Shown here: positions 12,087-23,752 of the stretch, one piece after another
Layout of the letters: each line of letters opens with the position of its first letter
Numbering within the stretch: position 1 is the first letter of the stretch
Source: Corylus avellana
Taxonomy: Eukaryota; Streptophyta; Magnoliopsida; Fagales; Betulaceae
Assembly: GCF_901000735.1 (NCBI RefSeq)
Contig: NC_081541.1
Coordinates: forward strand, 47,225,485 to 47,289,484
Reading direction: 5' to 3'
Length of the DNA stretch: 64,000 nt
The notes under the pieces: generated by a model
What the model was told of the DNA's origin: nothing
Database searches by the model: none
What the model saw: only the letters and a program-made list of their open reading frames with translations
Translations under genes and position numbers: made by a program

Positions 12087-14137
12087 CTAGTTGACGGTCA
12101 ATCTTAGCACGGAGGCCATTTGTTCTTTGTCGCCACAGCTCGTGATCAAGTCCAAGTACTGCATTGCTTCGCGAGGGAGGAGACCCTCAAGAAGAAAGTT
12201 AAACAAATGTGAGTGAGTTGCTTGCATCACATCCAAACACTGCGCCAGTACCCTCTTCTGTTGCTCATTGCTCAGCTCCACCGCCTCCATCAAGGGTAGT
12301 AAATCTCTGTCCTCCTCTACAAAGTGCTGTTCACAATGCTCCTGGGCACAGTATAAAATAATCCAAATTACCACCAAAGTGAATCCTTACTTGCACTTCA
12401 AGACTGACAGATAAGTAATAAATACACAAACTGACACAAGCAAATCATGTCCTATGAATATATTCAATCTTTTGTTAGGGCCAAGTCATTACCCGCAATG
12501 ATTTGAGCCGAGAAGAAAGATTGAAGAGAGCCTCTTGGCAGATAGGGCTCCCCGAATCCAATACTCCAATAGATTTGATGTCCTCTTTGACGCCATTCAT
12601 GATGGGTAGGTCTCTGGCATGTTGCTCGTTTGCAGCTTTACATAGCCCTGCGCCATCATGGTCATGTACAAGATCGTCAGTAAGTGCTTAATTTCCTTCA
12701 AGTATAAGCAACTTTTCACCACAACACACACTTTCCTTTTCTTTCCTACTACTTCTTTCTCCCTCCCATATGCTCACAAATGTAACAACATAGAATAACT
12801 AAAGCACACGATATGTTGGATACTGCCTTACACATAATTGTATTATTATTAGAGAAAACTACACTTACCCCCCTTCAAACTACTATGCAATTTGCAATGT
12901 CTCTAAAACTTTTAGTTTTGACAATGTATTCCACCAATCTACCCTGCAATTTGCAATGTCTTCATCTATTAGGATTTTCTATTAAACTTTAACGGGAGAT
13001 GTCACTTGTATTTTATGTGACCTAAAATAACAAAATACCTTGCATGAGAGAAAAATAACTTCCACAACTATTGTGGATCACCTCCCAGATCTATCATTGA
13101 GATTGTAATGTCTCACTTTCACATCCAAAACAACAAAATTACTCTTCATTTTTTTGCAATGTCCCCATTCCCCAACCCTCCCCCCATCCCTCCCTCCTAA
13201 TTTTTCATCTTTTTGGGAAAACAAACAAAGTATTTTGGTCATTTTGGATCGCAAAAGAGGACATTGCGAAAAATGAAGCATTGGAGGGGGGACTTTGCAA
13301 ATGGGGTGGTAGTTAGAAAAGGTAAATGTAGTGTCCCCCTAAGTTTTTTAATCTAAGCGTAAATTTGTAATTTTACAAATTTTATGGGGTATATGAACAT
13401 TTTACATAACATGCGGGTCATGTGATTCGCTAGTTGTCTAAGTTAATTGAAAATTCTAAAGGTGGACGGATATTGTGAATTGAGTCATAGATTTATATGG
13501 TATATTGCAAAAACTAAAAATTTTGAGAGACATTATAAATTATGTGGTAATTTGAGAGCATCAAGTGTAGTTTCCTAGGGTAATATAACAAATACACCAA
13601 CTCCCAGACTCCACCCCTCGCTATCAATGTTTTTTTTTTAATTTTTTTTTTAATAATTATATTATTTAAGATATAATTAATAGCATGACATATTAATTTG
13701 AATATGAATACATGTTAACCGTCAATTTTGGAATGGAGGGTATCTAATTAATGGGCAGGATTTCTTTTCAAGATTTCTTTAAAGAAATCCTAGGACCACA
13801 AATGTGCCATGTGTCATTCTAATAAAAAAAATAATATAATATTACTTAAAGCTTTAAAAATAATTAAAAAAACAAAATAATAAAAAAACATAGCCATTCC
13901 ATTCTTGTCATAGGGGTGGCCGGACCACCGAAATGACTTCAGCAGCCGGTCTGGGGTGGTAAAAATGAGGTGGCCAGCCAATCCCTAGGGCAAAAATGGG
14001 GTGGTCCAACCACCCCTATGGCAAGAATGGGGATAACTATTTTTTTATTATTAAATAGTTATCTCCATTCTTGCTATAGGGGTGACAAGAATGGGGATAA
14101 CTATTTTTTTATTATTATTTTTAAAACTTTAATTAAG

Positions 14138-14177
<40 letters not shown>

Positions 14178-15438
14178 AAAAAGACACATGGCACATTTGT
14201 GGTCCTAGGATTTCTATAAAGAAATCTTGGCCATTAACTGGATATGATCATTTTCCTTCATCTCTCACATCAATAAAAATAAATAACAATAATAATAATT
14301 AGGGTTAACTTCAAGAGTTTACATGTTTTGAGAAGATTCCAAAAGTTAAAAAAAAACTCTCAATTTTACCCTTCGAACTTATAATTTGATGCAATCTATC
14401 ATCTCCGTTAGGATTTAATGTCAAAAATACCAAAATACCATCAACGTTTCACCTTTTATTTTATTTTTCATATGAAGAACAAATTTAGAATTTTATAATT
14501 ATTTTAAGGGTATAACGATCATTTCATCCATTTTAACGTCGGTTTAACGCCAAACCCTAACGGATGAGGTAGATTGCATCAAATTAAAAGTTTGAAGATG
14601 AATTTAAGAGTTTTTTAACTTTTGAGTTCTTCTCAAAATGAAAGAAGAAGTTCAAAGAACCTTTTTTAAAGTTTTCCAAAAAAATTAACGACGTATTTCA
14701 AATTATTTCAATATTTTTATAGTATTTTATTTTTTTATTATTTAAAACATAATTTGCACCAAAAAAAAAAAAAATTCCTAACTAATTAGTAATTAGTAAT
14801 TTAGTATGAGAGCGCAGATGCAGTTTGATAGGGTGCAACGCACAAGCAAATGTAACATGGTAGTGCGTACCTCGATCAGCCATATCCAAGATCGGGAAGA
14901 CAACCCTCTCCTCCATCTGAGCATGCTCCAGCATCAGCTCCAGCAGCTCCGAGTAGCTCCTCCCGAACTTCCTCACCTCCATGCGTGGGCTCCCCACGCT
15001 CGGATTAACGCTCCCTTTCCCTCCACGTGCCGCCAGATCCTCCGCCCACCTCACCAGCCTCTCCATGTGCCAACTAATGCTCTTGTGCTGCAGCCCCACC
15101 ACCCTCACTATCAACGGCGTCGTTTCCTCCTCGTAGCCCGGCGTTGTAAGAGGCGGGTGCGGGAACCGGGCGTCTATGTACCCGAGCAGCGTCTCGCGAG
15201 AGCCCGATACGGTGTCGGACCCCACCTGGAGGACCGGCGTCTCGGACCCGAAATCCGGCGTATCGGAGGGCACGAACCTGACGGAGACGGCCTTGTGGAG
15301 GAGCGCGAATCGGATGTAGGCGGTGAGAGTGCTGGTAGGCGATCCGTGCAATCGGACGGCGGGGCAGACAACTTTGACGCTGTCGTGTGGCACGATCTCG
15401 GCCGCCGATTTCTTCGACTGCGCAGCGCAATTCCCCAT
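12087..15438 (-). CDS. Hemerythrin HHE-domain protein with GST/thioredoxin-like N-terminus, complete
   Basis: Exons (minus): 14871-15438, 12493-12647, 12087-12341. They join in frame to 325 aa. Residues ~25-95 resemble a GST N-terminal thioredoxin fold (VRLHGSPTSTLTAYIRFALL). A four-helix hemerythrin domain follows, with candidate metal ligands H118/H124, H172xxxE176, H199, H243 and H247xxxE251. The first ATG gives MGNCAAQSKK, a plausible N-myristoylation (G2) plus palmitoylation (C4) signal, suggesting membrane anchoring. An upstream in-frame TTG was not used. From memory the Arabidopsis counterpart is At3g54290, of unknown function; iron or oxygen sensing is only an analogy to other HHE proteins. 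Intron 1 (12648-14870) contains three inverted-repeat elements but the coding sequence is intact. Confidence 0.9.
12851..13577. mobile_element. Long-TIR non-autonomous element (MULE-like)
   Basis: Left end AGAAAACTACACTTACCCCC and right end (reversed) AGGAAACTACACTTGATGC continue as ~115-bp inverted arms sharing CAATTTGCAATGTCTC-like sequence. The interior is non-coding. No clean target duplication was found; long TIRs suggest, but do not prove, Mutator affinity. It sits in intron 1 of the hemerythrin gene. Partial relatives are seen near 20240-20520 and 46720-46830. Confidence 0.55.
13752..14233. mobile_element. MITE with TTAA (or TWA) target duplication
   Basis: The TIRs are TGGGCAGGATTTCTTT and, reversed, TGGCCAAGATTTCTTT. 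An inner inverted block CCTAGGACCACAAATGTGCC pairs with GGCACATTTGTGGTCCTAGG. TTAA flanks both ends (13748-13751 and 14234-14237). A second hairpin around 14030-14080 and a (TA)n run (14141-14172) lie inside. Located in intron 1 of the hemerythrin gene. Confidence 0.7.
14305..14650. mobile_element. Long inverted-repeat element related to the 10.4 kb fold-back
   Basis: The left arm contains TTTGATGCAATCTATCATC and the right arm GATGAGGTAGATTGCATCAA in inverse orientation. The outer parts TTTTGAGAAGATTCCAAAAG and CTTTTGAGTTCTTCTCAAAA also pair. Arms are ~120 bp. Third inverted-repeat unit in the hemerythrin intron 1. Fragments of the same family appear at 17985-18300. Confidence 0.6.
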
Positions 15439-17199
15439 CGACAAAGATTTCGGATTAGAAAAATGAGAGTTGTGGAATTTGAACCACCAAACAATGCGTT
15501 TGATGGAAGAAAAGCATGAATTGGAGTATAATGCGTTAGTTAGCTAAGTAAGTGGTTCGAGAATTTCTTCTTTTTTAAAAAAAAAAAAAAGAAACACATC
15601 AAACGAATTGAAAACGACAGTGAAAGATATTGAAATTTCAATCAAGATAATGAGAAAAAACGGAATTAAAGCGTAGGACGACAAGGCGTACGGATAGGGG
15701 GTGGGTGCTATTTCTCTCTCTATAAATCAGGATTGCTTGGTATGGAAGGGAGGGGATTCATTGAGGGAAACATATGTATATAATAAAAAAACAAACGCTC
15801 CTTTCGTTGAGGTTCTCCTCTCCCACGTCTTCTACGCCAGTCAACATTTCAAATCCTCCTTTGGAAATCGTCTCCCTACATTCTCCTTTTCTGTTTTTTG
15901 CTCCACAAATAGATTGAGACTCTTTTTTTTTTTTGTTTTTTTTTTTCTTTTATTGCATACTTGTTTAAGTTCATTTTTAGGTGGATAATGTTAAGGTGTT
16001 TTTTTTAGTGTTCTTTTAGTATTTTTTCAACCGTGATATGACTTTTAAAATTATTGTTGAATTTGAGACTATCATTATTAATTTTTAATCTATTGGTGAT
16101 TTTAAAAGCCACATTACTGTTAAAAAAACACCTAACATTTCTCTATAAGGAACTCGAAAGGGAGAAAGATTATTTTTTTCTCACTATCCTGCTATCTATA
16201 AATCTCGAAATAGGATTTGAACAGGAGAGAATTTGATTTCTTAATTTTTTTAAAACAAATGTGTCTCAAAAAAAAATTGCGTTGGTTAAACAATAATAAT
16301 TTATTGAGAATTGCTGGGAATAACTTTTATAAGGTCTTGACACAAATATTTTTGTGTTCTCCAATAAGAGAATGACACCTCAACGTGAAACAAGGAAAGC
16401 AAATGTTATCAAAACACCATATTTGATCCTTTTATCACTTATCTATGAAAAACAAAAAAAAAAAAAAAACCTCCCCATTTACCTAGTATGGTGTTTTTGT
16501 AACTTTTTTGTTTTTGAAGTTGCGGTGTCAACCTCTCACCGGAGAGTACAAAAGATTTGGTTTTGTGTCAAAATCTTATTCTCGAATTATTGATAAGGGA
16601 TTAATGGGTGATGCTAAAGACAACCCTGGCGTTGATGCAAAAAAAATTATTATTATTATTTTAATTTTTTGTAAAAAAAAAAAAAAATTTGCCTGGCGTG
16701 CATCACTGTTAATGCACGCTAGCGTAATCTGTATCACTGCCCGGGATTAATATATTTTTGGTGTTGGTTTGAAGTTTTGACAAATAATTTAATGAGTTCA
16801 AAAAAATGATTAATCACTTTGTAGGTTAAGCATTAAATAAAAATAAAAAATGGTTTCCATGGATAAAAAAATTGACAAAATCTCTTAATGTATAGTGTGA
16901 CACGTATTACTTTTGGCAAACTATTAATTTTAGTTTTTATTTAGCCAAAAGGGTGGTCGCTTTGCAATTTCTTTTCTTTTATATGTACATATATTTTATA
17001 TTTAGTTTTTTTTATTTATTGTAATTGACACTTATTACATTATAATTAGTACTGATGTGATACGTTAACAAATACAATCAATCATTTTAATACAAAGAAC
17101 CAATTTTTTTTTCTTACCGAATTTTTTTAACACATGAAACTATTTATTAAACCTTCAAACTACATGAACAAAAAATTCATTTATCCCAATTTATAAATT

Positions 17200-17323
17200 C
17201 AGGATTCGAATTTTTTTTTTAAAACGTTCACATAAAGGAAAAGGCATTTTGACTAGTAATTTCCGTTTCATGAGACGTGATCCACGACCAATTAAACTAT
17301 TCCTTGTGCACCAGGATTCGAAT
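17200..17323 (-). mobile_element. tRNA-derived SINE, with 12-bp target duplication
   Basis: CAGGATTCGAAT occurs at 17200-17211 and again at 17312-17323. Between them, on the minus strand, lies a degenerate tRNA-like head (TAGTTTAATTGG as box A; the box B region is diverged) ending in an A-rich tail. It is aligned with the better-preserved copy at 22476. Confidence 0.7.
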
Positions 17324-18654
17324 CTTGATTGATAATACAAAACAACATCCATTTGGACTCCATAAAATATGGGATTTCTTTGTTTATTAAAACACATTTG
17401 TATTCGTTATTTAAGACCCTCCACGTCGGCTGGGAATGTGACTTACAGAGCCAGTTTGGGGGTCCCTGTCTCCATGTGCTTCAAGGGCAGGTAGAGAATT
17501 TTTCCTTTTTTCCTAGTTGAGAGAATTTTCAATAAAGAAAGATGGTCCACCTATAAACCCTTTGGGCTTTTTTTTTTTTTTTTTTTGGTTTATAGTTTTT
17601 CCTTTTCTTTTATTTTTCTTCCAGGCAAGATTAAATAGAGTTTTCCAAAAAGAAATATAAAAATATAAAATAAAATAAAATAAAGTACTTTTATCATGAG
17701 CCCAAAAATAGGAACAAATCCTAAATATAACCACACTGATATATATATATATATATTATCCAAACCAGTGGTTTCTATCTTTAAAAACCGATATTTATCT
17801 TGTAATTTAAGATTATTTATGCAAAATTTAAGAAGTCATATAATTATATATACTCATGTCGTATCTGTATCAATTTGGATATTTGCCCGTTCCACTTTAG
17901 TTTGTGATAGATACTCCATATAAACTGACGAAGGGGGAAAAGGTTAAAAAAGAAAGAAAGATTGAAGACGATATTTACGGGTAATTATCTCTATAAACTT
18001 TAAAAAATTTGTAAGGTTACTCCTCCGTTAGGATTTTACAAAAAATCTTAATGGAGGACGCCAAAATGCCCCTATTTACTGTCGAGGTTGAGGTTGACCC
18101 ACAACATGTTTTCTTCCAGGTTTTTTTTTTTTTTTTTCAGAATTTTTAATTATTTAAAAATATAGGAGGTATAATGGACATTGCATTTATATTCTGTCTA
18201 ATTTAACCCCAAACCCTAACGATAAGAGTCATATTGCAAACTTTTTTAAGTTTGATATATTAAATTGAAATTTTTTTAATTTTAGGAGGATAATTGCCAA
18301 AAAAATGTGAATGATTAAATAAAGTTTCATCATACGAACTTAAGGTATATGGTATAGTTAATAAAGGGGAAAGCTTCACTTAATTTTTTTGAACGTTCAT
18401 CGCTTTTTCAATCTCCTCCTAAAGATAAAAAAAATTATCAACTTAGTATATCGAACTTTAAAAAATTTTCAAACTATGAAAATTGTTCAAAAAATATTTT
18501 TCGGTATTTGGTTTGTATTAAAAATTGCCAAATATTTTTCATGTTTTCATATAATTTGAGAAGCTGCAAGGAAGAGAGAGAGAGAGAAAGATTGTGAGAA
18601 TATAAAGCCTATGGGTATGAGATTAAGATCCTTGCAATTATCTGTCCATATCAC

Positions 18655-18760
18655 TTGTGCAAGCAATTGTGAGAGGACCTTTGTGGAGTCCACCTATCTG
18701 AAAGTGCTTGGACATGTATGCCCCATAAGGGGCCCTCTTACAATTGCCTACCCTAAGAGT
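18655..18760. repeat. Inverted repeat, ~18-bp arms
   Basis: GCAATTGTGAGAGGACC (about 18664) pairs with GGGCCCTCTTACAATTGC (about 18730-18747), with ~50 nt between. It may be the end of a degenerate transposon. No function is assigned. Confidence 0.4.
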
Positions 18761-19330
18761 ATGAGATAGTGGCAGAAAATGGTGTAGACAGGAAGCATAA
18801 ACCATTTTGCGCATCAAGAAAGTTACTTTCTTTGACCAACTGAAAATATTTTTAGGTTAACCAATATTTTACGTTGCTCCAAACACACAAAAATAAGAAA
18901 ACTTTTTCTTTTTCTTGGAGCATACCACCATTTATTGCCCAAAATATTTAAGTTTCGAAAAAGAAGGAAAAAAGAAAAAGAAGAGGAGAAACTAAGTGAT
19001 ATCTCCAATTCAATAGACAGGTGCACATGTCTTGGCCTACCATTCCAATAATGAATTTATCTTCAGCACTAAATTTACCCAAATAGAATGAGGAAGAAAA
19101 ATATGGATCGTAGCAAGGTGACTCTTTGACATTACAATCATAAATTAATATTTTTGATATATTTCTTCCTTTGGCTTTTGAATCAATTTACTTCCCTTTT
19201 CTTTGTGCTAATTTGCCTAGATTTTGTTAGCCGGTCTCCTTTAATCTTGTCTTAGTTAAGCAATTTATTACTAATGCCAAATATATATCTCAAAATTAAC
19301 TTGGGTCTATGTACAACACATTGTTTGCCC

Positions 19331-19425
19331 TTTTCGACATTTTCTTGTGAGGAAGAGAGATTCGAACTAGTAATCTCCGCTTCATAAGGCGTAGTCACTA
19401 GCCGATTGAATTACTTCTCAAAGAC
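19331..19425 (-). mobile_element. SINE copy, diverged
   Basis: On the minus strand this reads GAAGTAATTCAATCGGCTAG as head, then an anticodon-like region and TAGTTCGAATCTC as box B. It is the same family as 17200, 22476 and 45379. No clear target duplication. Confidence 0.6.
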
Positions 19426-19605
19426 TTTTACCTTTTGACCATAGGTGATAACTGATAAACAAAAACATAAATGTTATATACCGGATAAGTATTAACATTT
19501 TATTCATAAATTTGATGTGAACTGGCCATCTCATAACATTTGACGGACATAAATTAAGTTTTTTGGTTGGACATCAAATTTGGCGAATAGAATGTGGATA
19601 CTTGT

Positions 19606-19609
<4 letters not shown>

Positions 19610-19642
<33 letters not shown>
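19610..19642. repeat. (AT)n microsatellite
   Basis: About 16 AT units in intergenic DNA. Confidence 0.95.
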
Positions 19643-19644
<2 letters not shown>

Positions 19645-20799
19645 CATTTTTCAAAATTGAGCAAGTTTACTAGCGAGTAATGTTATATATCATTCCCGAT
19701 TTTTCCATATCTGAAGTTTATATGGCGTGACTTTCATAATATTTAATGTATAAAAATTAATTTTTTTTTTTACACCACCTAAACTTTATTGAAAAGTGAT
19801 GACTCACTAGCCGTTGAGCCGCAACCCAAGTGGAGAAAATGGAGGCTCTTGTAAGGTCATAATCGTCATCATCATAATCCATAAAGATAGATAGGTCCAC
19901 TCACTCAATAGACAATAATAATCCATAATGCTTTCCGTAGACCCATAAACCATTTTCCATTGTATGAAAAAATAGTTGTGGACACTGAGCATTCACTCAT
20001 CAACATCAATATGAAAAGTTTTTTCACTCATCATACACACACATATATTTTTATATGTATATATTTCCTCTATTCTTTTTTCTTTTTTTAAAAATGTCAT
20101 GCGCTATTATATAGAATAAGGATTGCAATATCAGAACCAATTAATAACCCAATACAGAACCAACTCTATATTCTTAACTATATTGATCATCTCCTTTAAT
20201 TACCATTCTATTTACAATGTTTTTATCATATTTTAATTATCTTTCAAATATAACATTGGATTGCAATTTTTTTTTTCTTCCTGTGCCCAAAAAAGAGTCG
20301 AAAATGACAAAAACGAAAAAAGTAAAAAAAAAAAGGAAAAAGGAAAAAATCTGAAAAAATGAAAAACAAAATACTAAAAATTTAGGAAATGGTAGATTTA
20401 TTTTTGTTATTTTGGGTGCAAAATAATACATTGCACCCCAATGATTGATTTAGAGGACATTGTAAAATTAAAACATTACGTATGAAGTGGTAATTAGAAA
20501 AAGGTAAATATAAGTTTGGTTTGTTAATGCATTTTAAATTATACTTTTTGTGTGAAAAAGTATTCGCATATGACATAAAAGTGAAAATAGTTATAGATAT
20601 TTGGTATTTTGAGTTATTTATTAAGTTGGATCGGCCCACCTTTGATATATGTACTTAAGTCATGCCCAACACCAACAAGAAATCGCTAGTTGGCCCGTCA
20701 ACTGCTATATCGAGCCAACCAAGCTGCTTGATACTATCGTGAGCACCAATTGGAGTTGCTTCCACATTGCTAGCTAAATTATTGACATTTTGTTACAAC

Positions 20800-21120
20800 T
20801 ATAGTGTGATAGAAACATGAGCTAAGGAAGTGGGGGTCACTGAATCAAATTTTATTAAGCCCCGAACCTCTCCTCTAAACAACGATGCGTGAAAGACACT
20901 ATATAAAAAAAGAGGGGGTGAGATGAGAGCATCATTGAGAGGTACGCTCATTCTATTATATCCAAACATTTTTTTTAGGTTACTTTCTCTCTCAAAGTCT
21001 CTCTCCAACTTAGGCAATGAAATGACTCTCCATTGAGCTACTGGCAGGCCACTCTAATCATTCTTTGTTCTTCTTTCTTCTTGTAGGCAGTGTAGATTTA
21101 GAGCTCGGAGTTAGACTAGA
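20800..21120 (+). other. LTR-like promoter fragment (tentative)
   Basis: A TATA-like CACTATATAAAA lies near 20898-20909, followed by ~200 bp with a CT-rich leader, as in plant LTRs. No second LTR, primer-binding site or coding region was found, so it is at best a solo or truncated LTR. Confidence 0.25.
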
Positions 21121-21430
21121 CATTTTCGATTAATGTTTTTATTTTATTTTTTATTTTTATAAAAAATGAAAAGAAAAATATCAATCAAACAAGTACCTTG
21201 TATCAATACTATATTGACAAGTTTGAAATTACTTTCAAGGCGGAGGTTGAGGTTCGACGACTATCTTGTCCAGAAAAACGTTTTTTTTTTTTTTTTTTTT
21301 TTTAAATGCGTCCAGAAAAACGTTGTGAAAGGAGAAAAAGGTACGTTAATTAAAATGCTACAAATGCACAAAAAGGTCTCATTCCGTATCATATGACAGA
21401 ATTCAAGATACGTGACTCGCTTCATTTAAA

Positions 21431-21741
21431 GAGAAATGTTAAAGGCTCAACTATTTTGCTTAATTTGTCCAACTTTTGTCTTCTTTTTTAATTTTTTTCT
21501 AGGAAAAACAAAATCGAAAATGAAAAAAATGTTTGAAGCAATAATATCCATTTTTGTCATTCTTTTATTTGGTATTTTAAAAAAAAATAAAAAATTATAT
21601 TTTTCTTCATAATAATGCCATTTTTTGACCTTTTTTTTTTTCATTTTCAATTTTGTTTTTTTTTTTTAAGAAAAAAAATTAAAAAAGAAGGTAAAAGTTG
21701 AACATAAGTTAAGCAAAATAGTTGGGTTTCTATCATTCCTC
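21431..21741. mobile_element. Mutator-type MITE, 311 bp, perfect 9-bp target duplication
   Basis: TCATTTAAA flanks both ends (21422-21430 and 21742-21750). The TIRs start GAGAAATG and, reversed, GAGGAATG, then share CAACTATTTTGCTTAA over ~50 bp. The 9-bp duplication is the Mutator-superfamily signature. Interior is T-rich and non-coding. Confidence 0.8.
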
Positions 21742-21750
21742 TCATTTAAA

Positions 21751-22380
21751 GGTCCATCTCCAACAGAGCTCAAGAAAGTCGAGAAAAAGCCTAAAATAAG
21801 GCCCATTCCAGTTAAGTACCAAAAGGGGTTCTAGCACGTTGTCCGAGGATTGATCGGGTTCTTTGCTGTGTCTGAGTTTGTTACTATGTCCAAGTGTACT
21901 CCGGTATCCGAGCTTACTGCTGAGAAAAGAGAGTAACGGGATCAAAGCTGTTGGTGTTGTGTCGGCGGGAATAACTCCGATGCCTAAGTCAGTGAAAGGT
22001 TTAAAGATAAACAATAAACACAATCAGAACTCAGAGAGAATTTTCATTTACCTAATAATGAACCGGAGCTTCCCTTTTATAGGCATCTGGGGATGATTAC
22101 CACCCGTTGGATTCTAGCCTCACATCTTTATTCGCTGCCCAGCGTTGATCAATATGTGTTGTTTCATGATCTTAAGGCATTCAAAATTCGAATGGTGTGA
22201 TCCGGCATTGTTTGGTAAAGATAATGTTGTGGCGATTCATACAAGCTTGTTTAACGAGTTAGAAACGTCCCAGACTCATTGGCGAGCTGTTTCTCATTTG
22301 GGCTTTGAGTAAATGGGTCTCGTGCATTAAATGGGTTTGGACAGCCTGTTGGGCTCTATGTAGCTAATCCATGACCCAAC
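21751..22380 (-). mobile_element. Truncated or solo LTR
   Basis: On the minus strand the sequence starts TGTTGGGTCATGGATTAGC at 22380, a typical LTR 5' end. It has a TATA-like CCTATAAAAGGG near 22070-22085 and no coding sequence. The other end is not defined; the Mutator MITE abuts it. Confidence 0.45.
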
Positions 22381-22475
22381 AAACTCAATTATTAATAATC
22401 CTTCATCCCAATCCGCTTAAATTAGTCTTAATTTACACAAGCCCATATACATTCATATACTATCTTTTATTTTAG

Positions 22476-22581
22476 TCCTCGAGAGGTAGCTCAATCGGCT
22501 AAGAAGCACGCCTTATGAAATGCAGGTCACTAGTTCGAATCTCCATCATCCTCTTGTGTGGACATGTCAAAAAAAAAAAGA
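22476..22581 (+). mobile_element. tRNA-derived SINE, best-preserved copy
   Basis: The box A-like TAGCTCAATCGG and box B-like AGTTCGAATCT sit at tRNA spacing. The 3' body is CTCTTGTGTGGACATGTC, followed by an A-rich tail. It is not a functional tRNA: the acceptor stem does not close and the tail is poly-A. No target duplication was found here. Confidence 0.75.
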
Positions 22582-23068
22582 AAAACTTTAATTTTGTAAT
22601 AATATTATTTTAAGTGTTTAAAAGGAAAATTATGTTTTTCTGGATTTTGACTTTAAAACTCTGGTTTTCCGAATTTATAATTTGGACACCAAGTTTAAGG
22701 TCATTTTAAATATGAGATTTCAGTTCATTTTTTTATCAAATACATAACAAAAACAACATAAAAATATAATTATGTCCATAGAACAACAAAATAAAAGAAA
22801 AAGGAAAAAAAGGGACCCTTTAGGAGCAACCTTTGTCAGTATAACTCACAAAATTGGTCATATTACTCATGTATCGTATTAATTTCTTGTGTAAGCTAAT
22901 GTGGCTAACACGCATTAATTTAATTAATTTTTTTAAGTTTTCAATTTGTTTTCTTCTATTTTAAATAGAAGAATATAATTGTGGCTCTTTAAATTATTTG
23001 AGAACTTAATTGTAGTTCCAAAATTGTAATGATTAAATTAAATCATAATATATTCTTCATAAAACTAC

Positions 23069-23070
<2 letters not shown>

Positions 23071-23102
<32 letters not shown>
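23071..23102. repeat. (TA)n microsatellite
   Basis: About 16 TA units upstream of RNASEH2A. Confidence 0.95.
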
Positions 23103-23105
<3 letters not shown>

Positions 23106-23141
23106 AAAAATGAACTTTGTCTATGTGGATTATTTGATTGA

Positions 23142-23379
23142 ACAGAGTTTTTCTTCAAATTTAGTTAGAGGAATTTTCTCTAACTCAATTTATAAAAATG
23201 ACATGTGTCATTTGAACATATGAGATGCACATATTTTTTTAATAAAAGAGAAAAAGTTGAAATAAATTTTACTAAAAACTCATGTGTATCTCACATGTTA
23301 TTAAAAAAATAGACACATGTAATTTTTATAAAGTAGTTTGGAAGAAGTTCCTTCAACTCAGTTTGGAAGAAAACTATGT
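23142..23379. mobile_element. MITE (family copy 1) upstream of RNASEH2A
   Basis: The TIRs read ACAGAGTTTTTCTTCAAA and, reversed, ACATAGTTTTCTTCCAAA. Inside, ATGACATGTGTCA-type sequence is mirrored near the other end. It is the same family as 37626-37881 in RNASEH2A intron 7. Ends lack an obvious target duplication. Confidence 0.6.
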
Positions 23380-23682
23380 CCTGATTGATTTACAATGAGC
23401 TCTCTGTAGTATTAAAATAAACTCGAAGGTTCCTGAGGTAAAAAATAATTTAATCACTACCGTCAATTGTCAAACTTTATCTACTAATTTAACGAATTCC
23501 GTTAGTGTAAACACTTATGTAAATAAGATAAGGATGACAATTTTATTTACTATGATGTTAAATGCTATTATGATCCGTTAAACTAGAGTAGAGAATGGGA
23601 TCGGAAGGAAGCTCCCGCCGAATCCGAACGCCCAAAAGCCGAAAACACAAATCCCATACCTAAAACGGAAGCTGCTTTTTGT

Positions 23683-23691
23683 GGCGGGAAA
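23683..23691 (+). promoter_or_regulatory. E2F-type element in RNASEH2A upstream region
   Basis: GGCGGGAAA (TTTCCCGCC on the other strand) matches the plant E2F consensus and lies 62 bp before the RNASEH2A ATG. A weaker CTCCCGCCG lies near 23611. E2F control is usual for S-phase genes; activity here is inferred. Confidence 0.6.
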
Positions 23692-23752
23692 GCGAAAAAG
23701 GCCTTTTTTGAGAGGGACTGCCTGCGTGGCGACCCAAAGAGACGAGAAGAGA

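Larger units (their letters stand above)
15540..23580. other. Intergenic region without recognisable genes
   Basis: AT-rich sequence between the divergently transcribed hemerythrin and RNASEH2A genes. It holds SINE copies, a Mutator-type MITE, LTR-like remnants and AT microsatellites (listed separately). All open frames are short and lack plant-family similarity that could be recognised. Confidence 0.7.

Noticed and set aside
14806..15519. A 237-codon open frame on the plus strand
   Set aside because: It is the antisense shadow of the GC-rich first exon of the hemerythrin gene, whose minus-strand translation is clearly conserved; the plus frame has no recognisable domain.
22476..22581. A functional tRNA gene
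   Set aside because: Boxes A and B are present but the acceptor stem does not pair and a SINE body with A-rich tail follows, as in three other copies.
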